The position numbers and the translations under genes are program-made. Shown here piece after piece: positions 1 through 9,851 of a DNA stretch of 64,000 nucleotides (within the stretch, counting starts at the first letter, position 1; every line of letters starts with the position of its first letter). The DNA is taken from the NCBI RefSeq assembly GCF_900103215.1, contig NZ_FNGV01000014.1, positions 89,652-153,651 of the forward strand, read 5' to 3'. The notes beneath the pieces were generated by a model. That model did not search any database. It worked only from the letters and a program-made list of their open reading frames with translations, and was not told the DNA's origin. Source of the stretch: Kriegella aquimaris. GTDB taxonomy: Bacteria; Bacteroidota; Bacteroidia; Flavobacteriales; Flavobacteriaceae.

Positions 1-2045
1 TTTATACGGGTGTTAGTCATAAGATAGGCGAAGTGCATGATGGTGCTGCGACTATGGACTGGATGGAGCAGGAGCAGGAGCGTGGGATAACCATTACTTC
101 GGCCGCTACTACATGTACATGGAAGTTTCCTTTGGAGAATGCAAAACCATTACCTGATACTAAAGATTATCATTTTAATATTATTGACACCCCTGGGCAC
201 GTTGATTTTACCGTTGAGGTAAATAGATCTTTACGTGTATTGGATGGTTTGGTTTTTCTTTTTAGTGCAGTTGATGGTGTGGAGCCTCAGTCTGAAACGA
301 ACTGGAGATTGGCCGACAACTATAAAGTGCCGCGTATCGGTTTTGTGAACAAAATGGATCGTCAGGGCGCTAATTTCTTGATGGTGTGTAAGCAAGTCAA
401 GGAAATGTTAGGCTCTAATGCTGTGCCTATTGTATTGCCAATTGGTGATGAGGCTGATTTTAGGGGTATTGTTGATTTGGCCAAGAATAGGGCTATAGTT
501 TGGCATGAAGAGGGTTTTGGTGCCACTTTTGATGTGATCGACATTCCTGAAGAAATGAAAGCTGAAGTGCGTGAGTACAGAGCGGCTTTAATTGAGGCCG
601 TAGCTGAGTATGATGAAGAATTGATGGAGAAGTTCTTCGAAGATGAAGATTCGATTACAGAAGAAGAAGTGCATGCCGCTTTAAGGGCTGCAGTGATGGA
701 TAGGGCTATTATTCCTATGATTTGTGGTTCTTCCTTTAAAAATAAAGGTGTTCAATTTTTGTTGGATGCTGTTTGTAGGTATTTGCCATCTCCGATGGAT
801 AAAGAGGCAATTATAGGTACGCATCCAGATACTGGTGAGTCAATAAGTCGAAAGCCGGACGTAAAGGAGCCATTTGCTGCTTTAGCTTTCAAGATTGCAA
901 CAGACCCTTTTGTTGGTCGTTTAGCTTTCTTTAGAACATATTCTGGCCGTTTAGATGCGGGTTCTTATATTTTGAACAACCGTTCAGGTAAAAAGGAACG
1001 TATTTCGCGGATTTATCAAATGCACTCGAATAAACAAAATGCAATTGATTACATCGAAGCTGGAGACATTGGAGCTGCGGTAGGTTTTAAAGATATTAAG
1101 ACGGGAGATACAATGTCTGCTGAAAAGCATCCTATTGTATTGGAGAGTATGGACTTTCCTGATCCGGTAATTGGTATCGCTGTTGAGCCTAAGACCAAGG
1201 TTGATGTAGATAAGTTGGGTATGGCTTTGGCAAAATTGGCTGAAGAAGATCCTACTTTTCAAGTAAAAACTGATGAGGCGTCAGGTCAGACCATTATTTC
1301 TGGTATGGGTGAGCTTCACTTAGATATAATCGTTGATCGCTTAAGGCGCGAATTTAAAGTTGAAGTTAATCAGGGTCAGCCTCAGGTTGAATACAAAGAA
1401 GCGCTTACTAAAATGGCTGCTCACAGAGAAACTTATAAGAAGCAATCTGGTGGTCGTGGTAAGTTTGGTGACATTGTATTCGAGATGAGTCCTGCTGATG
1501 ATGATTTCGAAGGAGATGGGTTGCAGTTTGTTGATGAAATAAAAGGTGGGCGTATACCCAAAGAATTTATTCCATCTGTACAGAAAGGTTTTGCGGCAGC
1601 AATGCAAAATGGACCTTTAGCTGGATTTGAAATGGACACTATGAAAGTAGTTTTAAAAGATGGATCTTTCCACCCTGTGGATTCTGATGCATTATCATTC
1701 GAATTAGCTGCCAAAATGGGTTATAAAGCTGCAGGTAAAGCTGCTGGAGCTGTTATTATGGAGCCAATCATGAAAATTGAGGTGATTACACCTGAAGAAA
1801 ACATGGGTGATATCGTAGGTGACCTTAACCGTAGAAGGGGTACTATTACGAATATGAGTGATAGAGCCGGAGCGAAAGTTGTAAAAGGTACAGTGCCTCT
1901 TTCAGAAATGTTTGGTTATGTTACTTCGTTAAGAACATTGTCTTCAGGTAGGGCAACGTCAACTATGGAATTCTCTCACTATGCAGAAACTCCATCGAAT
2001 ATTTCAGAGGAAGTCATTAAGGCAGCTAAAGGTGTAACTGCATAA
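1..2045 (+). CDS. fusA: Elongation factor G, 5'-truncated by window edge
   Basis: Elongation factor G is the GTPase that drives translocation of tRNA and mRNA on the ribosome. The frame is open to the first base of the window (first full codon at 3-5). The first visible residues, [14 protein letters not shown], correspond to the segment just after the P-loop, so about 35-40 residues including the P-loop lie outside. G3 (DTPGH, 186-200) and G4 (NKMD, 348-359) are visible, followed by domains II-V through to a normal C terminus. It lies 10 nt upstream of rpsJ, as in the str operon fused to the S10 operon. The GTG at 33 is an internal codon, not the start. Confidence 0.97.
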   Translation, partial: YTGVSHKIGEVHDGAATMDWMEQEQERGITITSAATTCTWKFPLENAKPLPDTKDYHFNIIDTPGHVDFTVEVNRSLRVLDGLVFLFSAVDGVEPQSETNWRLADNYKVPRIGFVNKMDRQGANFLMVCKQVKEMLGSNAVPIVLPIGDEADFRGIVDLAKNRAIVWHEEGFGATFDVIDIPEEMKAEVREYRAALIEAVAEYDEELMEKFFEDEDSITEEEVHAALRAAVMDRAIIPMICGSSFKNKGVQFLLDAVCRYLPSPMDKEAIIGTHPDTGESISRKPDVKEPFAALAFKIATDPFVGRLAFFRTYSGRLDAGSYILNNRSGKKERISRIYQMHSNKQNAIDYIEAGDIGAAVGFKDIKTGDTMSAEKHPIVLESMDFPDPVIGIAVEPKTKVDVDKLGMALAKLAEEDPTFQVKTDEASGQTIISGMGELHLDIIVDRLRREFKVEVNQGQPQVEYKEALTKMAAHRETYKKQSGGRGKFGDIVFEMSPADDDFEGDGLQFVDEIKGGRIPKEFIPSVQKGFAAAMQNGPLAGFEMDTMKVVLKDGSFHPVDSDALSFELAAKMGYKAAGKAAGAVIMEPIMKIEVITPEENMGDIVGDLNRRRGTITNMSDRAGAKVVKGTVPLSEMFGYVTSLRTLSSGRATSTMEFSHYAETPSNISEEVIKAAKGVTA

Positions 2046-2055
2046 TTTTTAGAAG

Positions 2056-2361
2056 ATGAGTCAGAAAATTAGAATAAAATTAAAATCTTACGATCATAAT
2101 TTGGTAGACAAGTCTGCTGAGAAAATTGTAAAAACGGTTAAAACAACCGGAGCTGTGGTGACTGGACCAATTCCATTGCCAACTCATAAAAAGATATTTA
2201 CAGTTTTGCGTTCTCCGCACGTAAATAAGAAATCTAGAGAGCAATTTCAATTGAGTTCGTATAAAAGGCTTTTGGATATTTATAGCTCTTCATCTAAAAC
2301 TATTGATGCACTTATGAAGTTAGAGCTTCCAAGTGGTGTCGAGGTAGAGATCAAGGTTTAG
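2056..2361 (+). CDS. rpsJ: 30S ribosomal protein S10
   Basis: S10 of the small-subunit head, which in many bacteria also serves in NusB-S10 antitermination. The protein has 101 residues, the usual length, with the family core [14 protein letters not shown] near the N terminus and the GPIPLPT loop at about residues 37-43. It follows fusA by 10 nt. It is separated from rplC by a 203-nt structured gap holding a terminator-like hairpin, so it appears to be transcribed with the str genes and partly uncoupled from the rest of the S10 operon. Confidence 0.98.
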   Translation: MSQKIRIKLKSYDHNLVDKSAEKIVKTVKTTGAVVTGPIPLPTHKKIFTVLRSPHVNKKSREQFQLSSYKRLLDIYSSSSKTIDALMKLELPSGVEVEIKV

Positions 2362-2564
2362 TTTTTATTCCCGAAAAGCGGGAGTCTCGTCAAATTATAG
2401 ATGAGAAACGAAACACATATTCCCATGGCGTGGGAATGAACATGTCCGGAGCTGCGTGCAAAGGAAAAACGGAAAAAGAATACATTCAGGGCTGGATGAT
2501 TTCTTAGCCCTGTTTTTTTGCAAGAAATTTTGAGTAATAGTTGAATAATAAATATAAATAAATT
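2362..2564 (+). promoter_or_regulatory. Structured leader with attenuator between rpsJ and rplC
   Basis: The longest gap in the ribosomal block. Visible stems are TCCCG/CGGGA (2369-2373/2379-2383), CTCGTC/GATGAG (2386-2391/2400-2405, one G-U), ATTCCCA/TGGGAAT (2419-2425/2431-2437) and CAGGGCT/AGCCCTG (2487-2493/2506-2512), the last followed by seven T. The last is an intrinsic-terminator shape located before rplC. In E. coli, L4 attenuates its own operon from a leader upstream of rpsJ; here the structure precedes rplC-rplD instead. That L4 or another operon protein binds it is inference. Confidence 0.7.
2486..2520 (+). terminator. Intra-operon intrinsic terminator / attenuator hairpin
   Basis: A 7-bp perfect G+C-rich stem (CAGGGCT at 2487-2493, AGCCCTG at 2506-2512) with a 12-nt loop, followed by TTTTTTT at 2513-2519. 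It lies 45 nt before the rplC start and would end or attenuate transcription arriving from fusA-rpsJ. Confidence 0.7.
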
Positions 2565-3182
2565 ATGTCTGGGTTAATAGGAAAAAAAGTAGGCATGACC
2601 AGTATTTTTGATGAGAACGGAAAGAATATCCCGTGTACTGTCATTGAAGCTGGACCATGCGTGATTACCCAAGTCAGAACCGAAGAGGTCGACGGGTACA
2701 GTGCCCTTCAGCTTGGTTTCGATGACAAGGCAGAGAAACGTGCTAATAAGGCCGAATCGGGCCACTTTAAAAAAGCAGGTTCTTCTCCAAAGAAAACAGT
2801 CGTTGAATTCCGAGATTTTGAAGGTGAATACAAATTAGGTGACACTGTTGGTGTCGATGTTTTCCGAGAAGGAGAATTTGTTGATGTCATTGGTACATCA
2901 AAAGGAAAAGGTTTTCAAGGTGTTGTGAAAAGACATGGCTTTGCCGGTGTCGGTCAGGCTACTCACGGTCAGCACAACAGGTTGAGGGCTCCTGGTTCTA
3001 TCGGTGCAGCCTCAACACCCTCAAGAGTATTTAAGGGGATGAAAATGGCTGGTAGAATGGGCGGTGATAGAGTTACTGTTCAAAACCTGAGAGTGTTAAA
3101 AATAGTTCCAGAAAAGAATCTTTTAGTAGTAAAAGGTTGTGTGCCTGGTCATAAAAACGCTTACGTAACTATTGAGAAGTAA
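2565..3182 (+). CDS. rplC: 50S ribosomal protein L3
   Basis: L3 is an early-assembly protein of the large subunit near the peptidyl-transferase centre. The protein has 205 residues and begins [15 protein letters not shown]. The family signature lies around [20 protein letters not shown], where the long central loop reaches the 23S rRNA core. The stop overlaps the rplD start by one base (TAATG at 3180-3184), so the two are translationally coupled. It is the first gene after the structured 203-nt gap. Confidence 0.98.
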   Translation: MSGLIGKKVGMTSIFDENGKNIPCTVIEAGPCVITQVRTEEVDGYSALQLGFDDKAEKRANKAESGHFKKAGSSPKKTVVEFRDFEGEYKLGDTVGVDVFREGEFVDVIGTSKGKGFQGVVKRHGFAGVGQATHGQHNRLRAPGSIGAASTPSRVFKGMKMAGRMGGDRVTVQNLRVLKIVPEKNLLVVKGCVPGHKNAYVTIEK

Positions 3183-3811
3183 TGAAAGTAGCAGTTTTAG
3201 ATATTAAAGGAAAAGAAACCGGAAGAAAGGTAGACCTTTTGGATGAGGTTTTCGCAATAGAGCCGAACAATCACGCAGTGTATTTGGATGTCAAGCAATA
3301 TTTGGCGCACCAACGACAAGGAACGCATAAATCGAAAGAGCGTGGTGAGATTGCTGGTAGTACCAGAAAGATTAAGAAACAGAAAGGAACGGGTACTGCA
3401 AGGGCAGGTAGTATAAAGTCACCGATTTTTAGAGGTGGTGGTAGAATATTCGGACCAAGACCTAGGGATTATAAGCAAAAGCTTAATAAAAACTTGAAAC
3501 GTTTAGCGCGGAGATCTGCGTTGAGTATCAAGTCAAAAGAGCAAGCTATTTTAGTCGTTGAAGACTTTAATTTTGAAGTGCCTAAGACTAAAGATTTTAT
3601 GCAAGTTTTGAAGTCTTTGGGCTTAGAAAACAAAAAATCTTTGTTTGTGTTGGGCGATTCAAATAATAGCGTATATTTGTCTTCGCGTAATTTAAAGCGT
3701 TCTGAAGTGATAAGTAGCTCAGAATTAAGTACTTACAAGATATTGAATGCAAATAATATCGTATTGCTTGAAGGCGCTTTGGAAGGGTTGCAATCGAACT
3801 TAAATAAATAG
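3182..3811 (+). CDS. rplD: 50S ribosomal protein L4
   Basis: L4 lines the peptide exit tunnel and in proteobacteria also represses its own operon. The protein has 209 residues; the basic tunnel-loop segment with KKQKGTGTARAGS and the following FRGGGRIFGPRPRDY are clear at about residues 60-95. It is coupled to rplC by the one-base TAATG overlap. As the second gene after the terminator-bearing leader it is the obvious candidate feedback regulator, which is not proven here. Confidence 0.98.
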   Translation: MKVAVLDIKGKETGRKVDLLDEVFAIEPNNHAVYLDVKQYLAHQRQGTHKSKERGEIAGSTRKIKKQKGTGTARAGSIKSPIFRGGGRIFGPRPRDYKQKLNKNLKRLARRSALSIKSKEQAILVVEDFNFEVPKTKDFMQVLKSLGLENKKSLFVLGDSNNSVYLSSRNLKRSEVISSSELSTYKILNANNIVLLEGALEGLQSNLNK

Positions 3812-3818
3812 GAAAACC

Positions 3819-4109
3819 ATGAGTGTGTTGATAAAGCCAATTATAACGGAAAAAATGACCGCGGATAGCGAGTTGCTCAATCGTTATGGTTTCATTGTAG
3901 ATCCAAGAGCGAACAAGATACAGATTAAAGATGCGGTTGAGGCAACGTATGGTGTTTCTGTTAAGAAAGTACGTACAATGAATTACGGCCCAAAAAGAAA
4001 ATCACGATACACCAAAACAGGTGTGCAGCACGGAAAGACCAATTCGGTCAAGAAGGCGATCGTTGATGTAGTAGAAGGTGATATTATTGATTTTTACAGT
4101 AATCTATAG
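3819..4109 (+). CDS. rplW: 50S ribosomal protein L23
   Basis: L23 sits at the exit of the nascent-chain tunnel and is the docking site for trigger factor and SRP. The protein has 96 residues beginning MSVLIKPIITEKMT, with the conserved IKDAVEATYGVSVKKVRTMNYGPK region at about residues 36-59. It starts 7 nt after rplD. Confidence 0.98.
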   Translation: MSVLIKPIITEKMTADSELLNRYGFIVDPRANKIQIKDAVEATYGVSVKKVRTMNYGPKRKSRYTKTGVQHGKTNSVKKAIVDVVEGDIIDFYSNL

Positions 4110-4118
4110 AGACTAAAG

Positions 4119-4943
4119 ATGTCAGTTAGAAAATTAAAACCAATCACTCCAGGACAGCGTTTTAGAGTAGTAAATGGATTTGACGCCATTACTACTGATA
4201 AGCCGGAGAAAAGCTTGCTTGCTCCGTTAAAAAAGTCGGGAGGTAGAAACAGTCAAGGAAAGATGACTATGCGCCATAGAGGTGGTGGTCATAAAAGAAG
4301 GTATCGTGTAATAGATTTTAAAAGGGATAAGCAAGATGTTGCTGCGACCGTAAAGTCTATTCAGTATGATCCGAACAGAACGGCGTTTATCGCTTTGTTG
4401 GAATATGCTGATGGTGAAAAGCGATATGTAATAGCTCAAAACGGACTTCAGGTTGGTCAAGAGGTATCTACAGGTTCTTCTGTTGCGCCGGAAATTGGAA
4501 ATGCACTTCCTTTAAGTGCTATTCCGTTAGGTACTATTATTTCATGTATAGAGCTGCGACCTGGTCAGGGAGCGGTAATGGCTAGAAGTGCTGGTACGTT
4601 CGCGCAATTGATGGCCAAAGACGGAAAATTCGTTACCGTTAAATTGCCATCGGGGGAAACAAGATTGATCCTTTCGGGTTGTTTGGCTACCATTGGTGCG
4701 ATATCTAATTCAGATCATCAGCTGTTGGTTTCTGGTAAGGCTGGCCGTAGTAGATGGTTGGGTAGAAGACCAAGAACAAGACCGGTAGCAATGAACCCTG
4801 TCGATCACCCAATGGGTGGTGGTGAAGGAAGGGCTTCCGGAGGGCATCCGAGATCTAGGAACGGAATTCCTGCAAAAGGATTCAGAACCCGTACCAAGAC
4901 TAAGAGCACCAACAAATATATTTTAGAACGTAGAAAGAAATAA
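4119..4943 (+). CDS. rplB: 50S ribosomal protein L2
   Basis: L2 is required for subunit association and peptidyl transfer. The protein has 274 residues, a normal length. The [16 protein letters not shown] block is near residues 52-67, and the C-terminal [17 protein letters not shown] motif contains the histidine implicated in peptidyl-transferase function. It lies 9 nt after rplW. Confidence 0.98.
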   Translation: MSVRKLKPITPGQRFRVVNGFDAITTDKPEKSLLAPLKKSGGRNSQGKMTMRHRGGGHKRRYRVIDFKRDKQDVAATVKSIQYDPNRTAFIALLEYADGEKRYVIAQNGLQVGQEVSTGSSVAPEIGNALPLSAIPLGTIISCIELRPGQGAVMARSAGTFAQLMAKDGKFVTVKLPSGETRLILSGCLATIGAISNSDHQLLVSGKAGRSRWLGRRPRTRPVAMNPVDHPMGGGEGRASGGHPRSRNGIPAKGFRTRTKTKSTNKYILERRKK

Positions 4944-4957
4944 AAAAGTAGAAAGAA

Positions 4958-5236
4958 ATGGCACGTTCATTAAAAAAAGGACCTTACGTTCATTATAGCC
5001 TGGAGAAGAAGATTGAGCAAAATGCATCTTCTGGAAAGAAGACGGTTATCAAAACATGGTCAAGGGCATCGATGATAACACCAGATTTTGTTGGTTTGAC
5101 TATTGCGGTTCACAACGGAAGACAATTTGTTCCCGTATATATTACCGAAAACATGGTTGGTCATAAATTGGGTGAATTTTCTCCTACGCGATCCTTTAGA
5201 GGACATGCGGGAGCGAAAAATAAAGGTAAAAAGTAA
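4958..5236 (+). CDS. rpsS: 30S ribosomal protein S19
   Basis: S19 is in the 30S head and forms a complex with S13 and 16S rRNA. The protein has 92 residues, [18 protein letters not shown] at the N terminus, and the signature [17 protein letters not shown] near residues 61-77. It follows rplB by 14 nt and precedes rplV by 3 nt. Confidence 0.98.
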   Translation: MARSLKKGPYVHYSLEKKIEQNASSGKKTVIKTWSRASMITPDFVGLTIAVHNGRQFVPVYITENMVGHKLGEFSPTRSFRGHAGAKNKGKK

Positions 5237-5239
5237 GCT

Positions 5240-5647
5240 ATGGGAGTTCGAAAAAGACAGATGGCCGAAAGAATTAAGGCTGAAAAACAACAAGTGGCTT
5301 TTGCTAAATTGAACAATTGCCCAACATCTCCTAGAAAAATGCGTCTTGTGGCGGATTTGGTTAGAGGGGTACAAGTTGAAAAGGCTTTGGCGATATTAAG
5401 GTTCAATCCTAAAGAGGCGTCACGTAGATTAGAGAAGCTTTTACTTTCAGCTTTGGCCAATTGGCAAGCAAAGAATGAAGAGGCAAGTGTTGAAGATGCA
5501 GACCTTTTTGTAAAAGAGATACGGGTTGACAGTGCAAGTATGTTGAAAAGACTGCGTCCGGCACCCCAAGGAAGGGCCCATAGAATACGAAAACGTTCCA
5601 ATCACGTAACATTGGTGTTGGGGTCTAACAATAATATAGAAAGCTAG
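5240..5647 (+). CDS. rplV: 50S ribosomal protein L22
   Basis: L22 contributes the beta-hairpin that constricts the exit tunnel. The protein has 135 residues: a short basic N-terminal lead ([13 protein letters not shown]), the family core [14 protein letters not shown], then [17 protein letters not shown], which is the tunnel hairpin. It starts 3 nt after rpsS and ends one base before rpsC. Confidence 0.97.
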   Translation: MGVRKRQMAERIKAEKQQVAFAKLNNCPTSPRKMRLVADLVRGVQVEKALAILRFNPKEASRRLEKLLLSALANWQAKNEEASVEDADLFVKEIRVDSASMLKRLRPAPQGRAHRIRKRSNHVTLVLGSNNNIES

Positions 5648-5648
5648 A

Positions 5649-6374
5649 ATGGGACAGAAAACAAATCCGATAGGAAATCGTCTAGGAATCATCAGAGGAT
5701 GGGAGTCTAACTGGTATGGTGGAAACGATTATGGTGATAAACTTGCCGAAGACGATAAGATAAGGAAATATATCCATGCTCGTTTAGCAAAGGCAAGTGT
5801 TTCTAGAGTTATTATAGAGCGCACGCTTAAACTGATTACGGTAACAATAACAACGGCGAGACCTGGTATTATCATTGGTAAAGGTGGTCAAGAAGTTGAT
5901 AAGCTAAAAGAAGAGCTTAAAAAAATTACCAATAAAGAAGTTCAGATCAATATTTACGAAATTAAGAGACCTGAGCTAGATGCTAATTTGGTTGCTGCCA
6001 GTGTAGCACGTCAGATTGAAAGTAGGATATCTTTTCGTAGAGCTATAAAAATGGCTATTGCTGCGGCGATGCGAATGAATGCTGAAGGAATTAAGATTCA
6101 GATTTCAGGACGTTTGAACGGAGCTGAAATGGCGCGTTCCGAGTCATATAAAGACGGAAGAATTCCATTGTCCACTTTTAGGGCTGATATTGATTATGCT
6201 TTGCATGAAGCACATACGACCTACGGAAGATTAGGTATTAAAGTGTGGATAATGAAGGGTGAAGTATATGGCAAACGGGATCTTTCTCCTTTGGTCGGTA
6301 TGTCGAAAAGTCAAGGTGGTAAAGGAGGCGGAAAGCAGCAAGACGGTGGTAGAAAACCCCGCCGTAGAAAGTAA
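5649..6374 (+). CDS. rpsC: 30S ribosomal protein S3
   Basis: S3 is part of the mRNA entry channel and its helicase activity. The protein has 241 residues and opens [18 protein letters not shown] domain with the [14 protein letters not shown] loop (about residues 73-86) is followed by the C-terminal S3 domain. The tail after about residue 215 is a low-complexity Lys/Gly/Arg stretch, a common extension. It is one base after the rplV stop. Confidence 0.98.
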   Translation: MGQKTNPIGNRLGIIRGWESNWYGGNDYGDKLAEDDKIRKYIHARLAKASVSRVIIERTLKLITVTITTARPGIIIGKGGQEVDKLKEELKKITNKEVQINIYEIKRPELDANLVAASVARQIESRISFRRAIKMAIAAAMRMNAEGIKIQISGRLNGAEMARSESYKDGRIPLSTFRADIDYALHEAHTTYGRLGIKVWIMKGEVYGKRDLSPLVGMSKSQGGKGGGKQQDGGRKPRRRK

Positions 6375-6391
6375 TTTTTAAAGAATAAGAA

Positions 6392-6817
6392 ATGTTACAG
6401 CCAAAAAGAACCAAGTTTCGTAAAATGCAAAAAGGCCGCATGAAAGGTGATGCGGGTAGAGGACATCAACTTTCAAATGGTATGTTCGGCATTAAAACTC
6501 TGGATTCTAATTTTTTAACATCGCGTCAGATAGAAGCGGCACGTATTGCTGCTACTAGATATATGAAAAGGGAAGGACAGCTATGGATTAAAATATTTCC
6601 GGATAAGCCAATTACCAAAAAGCCATTGGAGGTTCGTATGGGTAAAGGTAAAGGTGCTCCAGAATATTTCGTGGCCGTGGTCAAACCAGGTAGAGTTTTA
6701 TTTGAGGTCGCCGGAGTTCCTATGGACATTGCCAAAGAAGCATTGAGATTGGCTGCACAAAAATTACCGGTAAAGACAAAGTTCATTGTCGCTCGAGACT
6801 ATGTTCATCAAGATTAA
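6392..6817 (+). CDS. rplP: 50S ribosomal protein L16
   Basis: L16 helps position tRNA in the A site and organises the central protuberance region. The protein has 141 residues and opens [16 protein letters not shown]. The motif [19 protein letters not shown] lies around residues 80-98. It lies 17 nt after rpsC and 13 nt before rpmC. Confidence 0.98.
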   Translation: MLQPKRTKFRKMQKGRMKGDAGRGHQLSNGMFGIKTLDSNFLTSRQIEAARIAATRYMKREGQLWIKIFPDKPITKKPLEVRMGKGKGAPEYFVAVVKPGRVLFEVAGVPMDIAKEALRLAAQKLPVKTKFIVARDYVHQD

Positions 6818-6830
6818 ATTTTAGGGAGGC

Positions 6831-7022
6831 ATGAAAAAACAGGAAATAAAGAAAATGTCGGTCGAAGAGCTGAATGAAAAGCTTGCTGAATTCAAAAAAC
6901 AGCATACCGATTTAAAAACGGCCCATTTTGTAACTCCGTTGGAGAACCCACTTCAGATAAGAAAGGTAAGAAGAACGGTTGCACGATTGGCAACGGAATT
7001 AACTAATAGGGAAAACCAATAA
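6831..7022 (+). CDS. rpmC: 50S ribosomal protein L29
   Basis: L29 is a small two-helix protein next to L23 at the exit tunnel. The protein has 63 residues: [18 protein letters not shown] for helix 1 and [19 protein letters not shown] for helix 2. A purine run GGGAGG sits one base before the ATG, too close for a standard Shine-Dalgarno. Confidence 0.96.
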   Translation: MKKQEIKKMSVEELNEKLAEFKKQHTDLKTAHFVTPLENPLQIRKVRRTVARLATELTNRENQ

Positions 7023-7035
7023 TTGGTTCGGCTTT

Positions 7036-7293
7036 ATGGAAAATAGAAATTTAAGAAAAGAGAGAGTCGGGGTAGTAACCAGTGACAAAATGGAGAAATC
7101 AATTGTGGTTTCCGAAGTTAAGCGTGTAAAGCACCCGATGTACGGTAAGTTCGTGTTGAAAACAAAGAAATATGTTGCACACGACGAGAAGAACGACTGC
7201 AATATTGGCGATACTGTAAAGATTATGGAGACACGCCCTTTGAGCAAGACTAAATGTTGGAGGTTAGTAGAAATCCTAGAAAGAGCTAAATAA
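7036..7293 (+). CDS. rpsQ: 30S ribosomal protein S17
   Basis: S17 is a primary 16S rRNA-binding protein of the 30S body with an OB fold. The protein has 85 residues, with the signature [14 protein letters not shown] near the N terminus and [21 protein letters not shown] near the C terminus. It lies 13 nt after rpmC and 2 nt before rplN. Confidence 0.98.
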   Translation: MENRNLRKERVGVVTSDKMEKSIVVSEVKRVKHPMYGKFVLKTKKYVAHDEKNDCNIGDTVKIMETRPLSKTKCWRLVEILERAK

Positions 7294-7295
7294 TT

Positions 7296-7664
7296 ATGTT
7301 ACAGCAAGAATCCAGATTAAAGGTAGCAGACAATACAGGGGCCAAAGAAGTTTTGACCATCCGAGTTCTCGGAGGTACAAAACGGAGGTACGCTTCTATA
7401 GGTGACAAGATTGTTGTTGCCGTGAAAGAGGCGACACCCAACGGCGGTATTAAAAAAGGAGCTGTTTCTACTGCGGTGGTAGTTAGAACAAAAAAAGAGG
7501 TTAGAAGACCCGATGGTTCTTATATCCGCTTTGATGACAACGCTTGTGTGTTGTTGAACCCTACAGGGGAGATGAGGGGTACACGTGTTTTCGGACCGGT
7601 GGCCAGAGAGCTTCGTGACAAACAGTTCATGAAAATTGTTTCATTAGCTCCAGAGGTGCTTTAA
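7296..7664 (+). CDS. rplN: 50S ribosomal protein L14
   Basis: L14 forms intersubunit bridges with 16S rRNA. The protein has 122 residues opening [18 protein letters not shown], with the signature [21 protein letters not shown] at about residues 48-68. It begins 2 nt after rpsQ, in the S10-to-spc junction without a visible break. Confidence 0.98.
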   Translation: MLQQESRLKVADNTGAKEVLTIRVLGGTKRRYASIGDKIVVAVKEATPNGGIKKGAVSTAVVVRTKKEVRRPDGSYIRFDDNACVLLNPTGEMRGTRVFGPVARELRDKQFMKIVSLAPEVL

Positions 7665-7673
7665 ACTATTAGA

Positions 7674-7988
7674 ATGAAAAAGTTAAAGATAAAAACAGGG
7701 GATACCGTAAAAATTGTTGCTGGCGACCATAAAGGTACGGAAGGCAAGGTTTTACGAGTTGACATTGAAAAGAACAAGGCAATTGTTGAGGGAGCTAATT
7801 TGGTCTCTAAACATGAAAAACCGAGTGCTAAAAACCCACAAGGGGGCATCACTAAAAAAGAAGCTCCTATTCATATATCCAATTTGGCATTGATTGATTC
7901 CAAATCTGGTGAGACGACTAAGGTCGGTTATGAAGTTAGAGATGGTAAGAAAGTCAGGTTTTCCAAAAAATCCAATGAAGTAATTTAG
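7674..7988 (+). CDS. rplX: 50S ribosomal protein L24
   Basis: L24 is an assembly initiator of the large subunit. The protein has 104 residues with an N-terminal KOW motif ([21 protein letters not shown]) and the family's [17 protein letters not shown] segment. It ends 2 nt before rplE. Confidence 0.98.
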   Translation: MKKLKIKTGDTVKIVAGDHKGTEGKVLRVDIEKNKAIVEGANLVSKHEKPSAKNPQGGITKKEAPIHISNLALIDSKSGETTKVGYEVRDGKKVRFSKKSNEVI

Positions 7989-7990
7989 TT

Positions 7991-8542
7991 ATGGCTTACG
8001 TTGCAAGATTAAAAAAGGAATATAGGGAGCGTGTAGTAGATGCGCTTAGAAAGGAATTTGGCTACAAGAACGTCATGCAGGTTCCGAAATTAGAAAAAAT
8101 CGTTGTCAGTAGAGGCGTTGGTGCCGCTGTGGCCGATAAAAAGCTAATCGATCATGCTGTAGACGAATTGACCAATATCACTGGGCAAAAGGCGATTTCT
8201 ACAATGTCGAAGAAAGATGTTGCGGCATTTAAGCTACGAAAAGGTATGCCGATTGGAGCGAAGGTTACACTTCGTGGAGAAAGAATGTACGAATTCTTAG
8301 ACAGGTTGGTGACTTCTGCGTTACCACGTGTAAGAGATTTTCAAGGTATTCGCGCTACTGGTTTTGATGGTCGTGGCAATTATAGCCTTGGCGTTACCGA
8401 ACAGATTATTTTTCCTGAGATTAATATTGATAAAATCAATAGAATCAACGGAATGGATATAACTTTTGTGACTACGGCCGAGACGGACAAGGAAGCGAAA
8501 TCATTATTAACAGAACTGGGATTACCTTTTAAAAAGAACTAG
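7991..8542 (+). CDS. rplE: 50S ribosomal protein L5
   Basis: L5 binds 5S rRNA in the central protuberance and contacts P-site tRNA. The protein has 183 residues, with [16 protein letters not shown] and the [18 protein letters not shown] signature. One base separates its stop from the rpsN start. In E. coli, S8 represses the spc operon at the rplE start; no obvious hairpin is visible at this rplE start. Confidence 0.98.
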   Translation: MAYVARLKKEYRERVVDALRKEFGYKNVMQVPKLEKIVVSRGVGAAVADKKLIDHAVDELTNITGQKAISTMSKKDVAAFKLRKGMPIGAKVTLRGERMYEFLDRLVTSALPRVRDFQGIRATGFDGRGNYSLGVTEQIIFPEINIDKINRINGMDITFVTTAETDKEAKSLLTELGLPFKKN

Positions 8543-8543
8543 T

Positions 8544-8813
8544 ATGGCTAAAGAATCAATGAAGGCCCGTGAAAGAAAAAGAGCAAAAACAGTTGCTTTA
8601 TATGCGGAGAGAAGAAAAGAGTTGAAAGAAGCAGGTGATTACGAAGGCTTGCAGAAACTTCCGAGAAACGCTTCACCTGTACGTTTGCATAATCGTTGCA
8701 AGTTAACGGGAAGACCTAAAGGTTACATGCGTACTTTTGGAATTTCCAGGGTTATGTTCAGGGAGATGGCGAATCAAGGCTTGATTCCTGGGGTAAAAAA
8801 AGCCAGCTGGTAA
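8544..8813 (+). CDS. rpsN: 30S ribosomal protein S14 (zinc-free form)
   Basis: S14 of the 30S head. The protein has 89 residues, which is the long form, with [25 protein letters not shown] and no CxxC zinc-ribbon pairs, so it is the C-minus type. It is followed by a 65-nt gap with a hairpin before rpsH. Confidence 0.98.
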   Translation: MAKESMKARERKRAKTVALYAERRKELKEAGDYEGLQKLPRNASPVRLHNRCKLTGRPKGYMRTFGISRVMFREMANQGLIPGVKKASW

Positions 8814-8878
8814 GACAATTGAATAACTGGTTTCAGGTTTAGCAATGATGCTAAAAACCGTTACCGAATAAGATAAAT
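8814..8878 (+). promoter_or_regulatory. Hairpin leader upstream of rpsH
   Basis: The gap folds into a bulged stem: AAC/GTT (8825-8827/8860-8862), GGTT/AACC (8829-8832/8856-8859), an asymmetric CAGG bulge, then TTTAGC/GCTAAA (8838-8843/8850-8855) with a 6-nt loop. The position just before rpsH would suit autogenous control by S8, which in E. coli represses the spc operon. The assignment is inference from location. Confidence 0.45.
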
Positions 8879-9277
8879 ATGGTTACAGATACTATAGCAG
8901 ATTATTTAACAAGAATTAGAAACGCCAGTAGAGCGGGTCATAGAGTTGTTGAGATTCCTTCCTCAAAAGTAAAGAAGGAGATAACTAAAATATTATTCGA
9001 TCAAGGTTATATTTTAAGTTATAAATTCGAAGACGATAAAGTGCAGGGTTCTATCAAAATTGCACTTAAGTACGATAAAATGACCAAAGATCCGGTTATT
9101 AAGAAATTAGAGCGCATTAGTAAACCCGGTCTACGTAAGTATACAGGTTCGCAAGATTTGCCTCGAGTTCTGAACGGTCTTGGTGTGGCTATAGTGTCAA
9201 CATCGCATGGAGTAATGACCAGCAAGCAGGCCAAGAACGAGAATGTTGGTGGCGAGGTATTGTGCTATGTATATTAA
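8879..9277 (+). CDS. rpsH: 30S ribosomal protein S8
   Basis: S8 is a primary binder of 16S rRNA helix 21 and a translational repressor of the spc operon in enterobacteria. The protein has 132 residues: the N-terminal MVTDTIADYLTRIRNAS, and the C-terminal signature around VSTSHGVMTSKQAKNENVGGEVLCYVY. It is preceded by a hairpin-bearing gap. Confidence 0.98.
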   Translation: MVTDTIADYLTRIRNASRAGHRVVEIPSSKVKKEITKILFDQGYILSYKFEDDKVQGSIKIALKYDKMTKDPVIKKLERISKPGLRKYTGSQDLPRVLNGLGVAIVSTSHGVMTSKQAKNENVGGEVLCYVY

Positions 9278-9296
9278 TGTGATAAAGAATTAAGAA

Positions 9297-9839
9297 ATGT
9301 CAAGAATAGGTAATAATCCAATAGCGATTCCTGATGGTGTGACCATAGAGGTAAAGGATAATGAAGTTACTGTAAAAGGTAAGTTGGGTGAACTGGTCCA
9401 AGAGTTTTCAGGGGTTTCCATTAAGGTCGAAGACGGTCAGGCATGGGTAACTAGGCCATCAGATTCGAAAGAGCACAAGGCGAAACACGGTCTATACAGA
9501 TCTTTGATCTTGAATATGGTTGAAGGAGTTTCCAAAGGATGGACCAAGGAACTGGAGCTGGTTGGAGTTGGATACAGGGCTAGTAATCAAGGTCAGAAAT
9601 TAGATTTGGCAGTAGGTTTTTCGCACAATATTGTGCTAGACATAGCGCCGGAAGTAAAAATCGAGACTGTCTCTGAAAAAGGTAAAAACCCTATCGTAAA
9701 GTTGACATCGCATGACAAACAGTTAGTGGGTCAAGTAGCGGCAAAAATACGTTCATTTCGCAAGCCTGAGCCGTACAAAGGAAAAGGTATCAAATTTGTT
9801 GGTGAACAATTAAGAAGAAAAGCGGGTAAATCAGCATAA
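9297..9839 (+). CDS. rplF: 50S ribosomal protein L6
   Basis: L6 lies near the factor-binding site of the large subunit. The protein has 180 residues with the duplicated fold: MSRIGNNPIAIPDGVT at the start and the C-terminal signature PEPYKGKGIKFVGE. It follows rpsH by 19 nt. Confidence 0.98.
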   Translation: MSRIGNNPIAIPDGVTIEVKDNEVTVKGKLGELVQEFSGVSIKVEDGQAWVTRPSDSKEHKAKHGLYRSLILNMVEGVSKGWTKELELVGVGYRASNQGQKLDLAVGFSHNIVLDIAPEVKIETVSEKGKNPIVKLTSHDKQLVGQVAAKIRSFRKPEPYKGKGIKFVGEQLRRKAGKSA

Positions 9840-9851
9840 TAATTAAGTATC

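Noticed and set aside
33..35. GTG as the fusA start
   Set aside because: In-frame EF-G residues ([10 protein letters not shown]) continue upstream to base 3, so the gene is cut by the window edge.
5161..5601. Long minus-strand open frame opposite rplV
   Set aside because: It is antisense to a strongly conserved ribosomal gene; no family features and codon pattern is that of the opposite strand.
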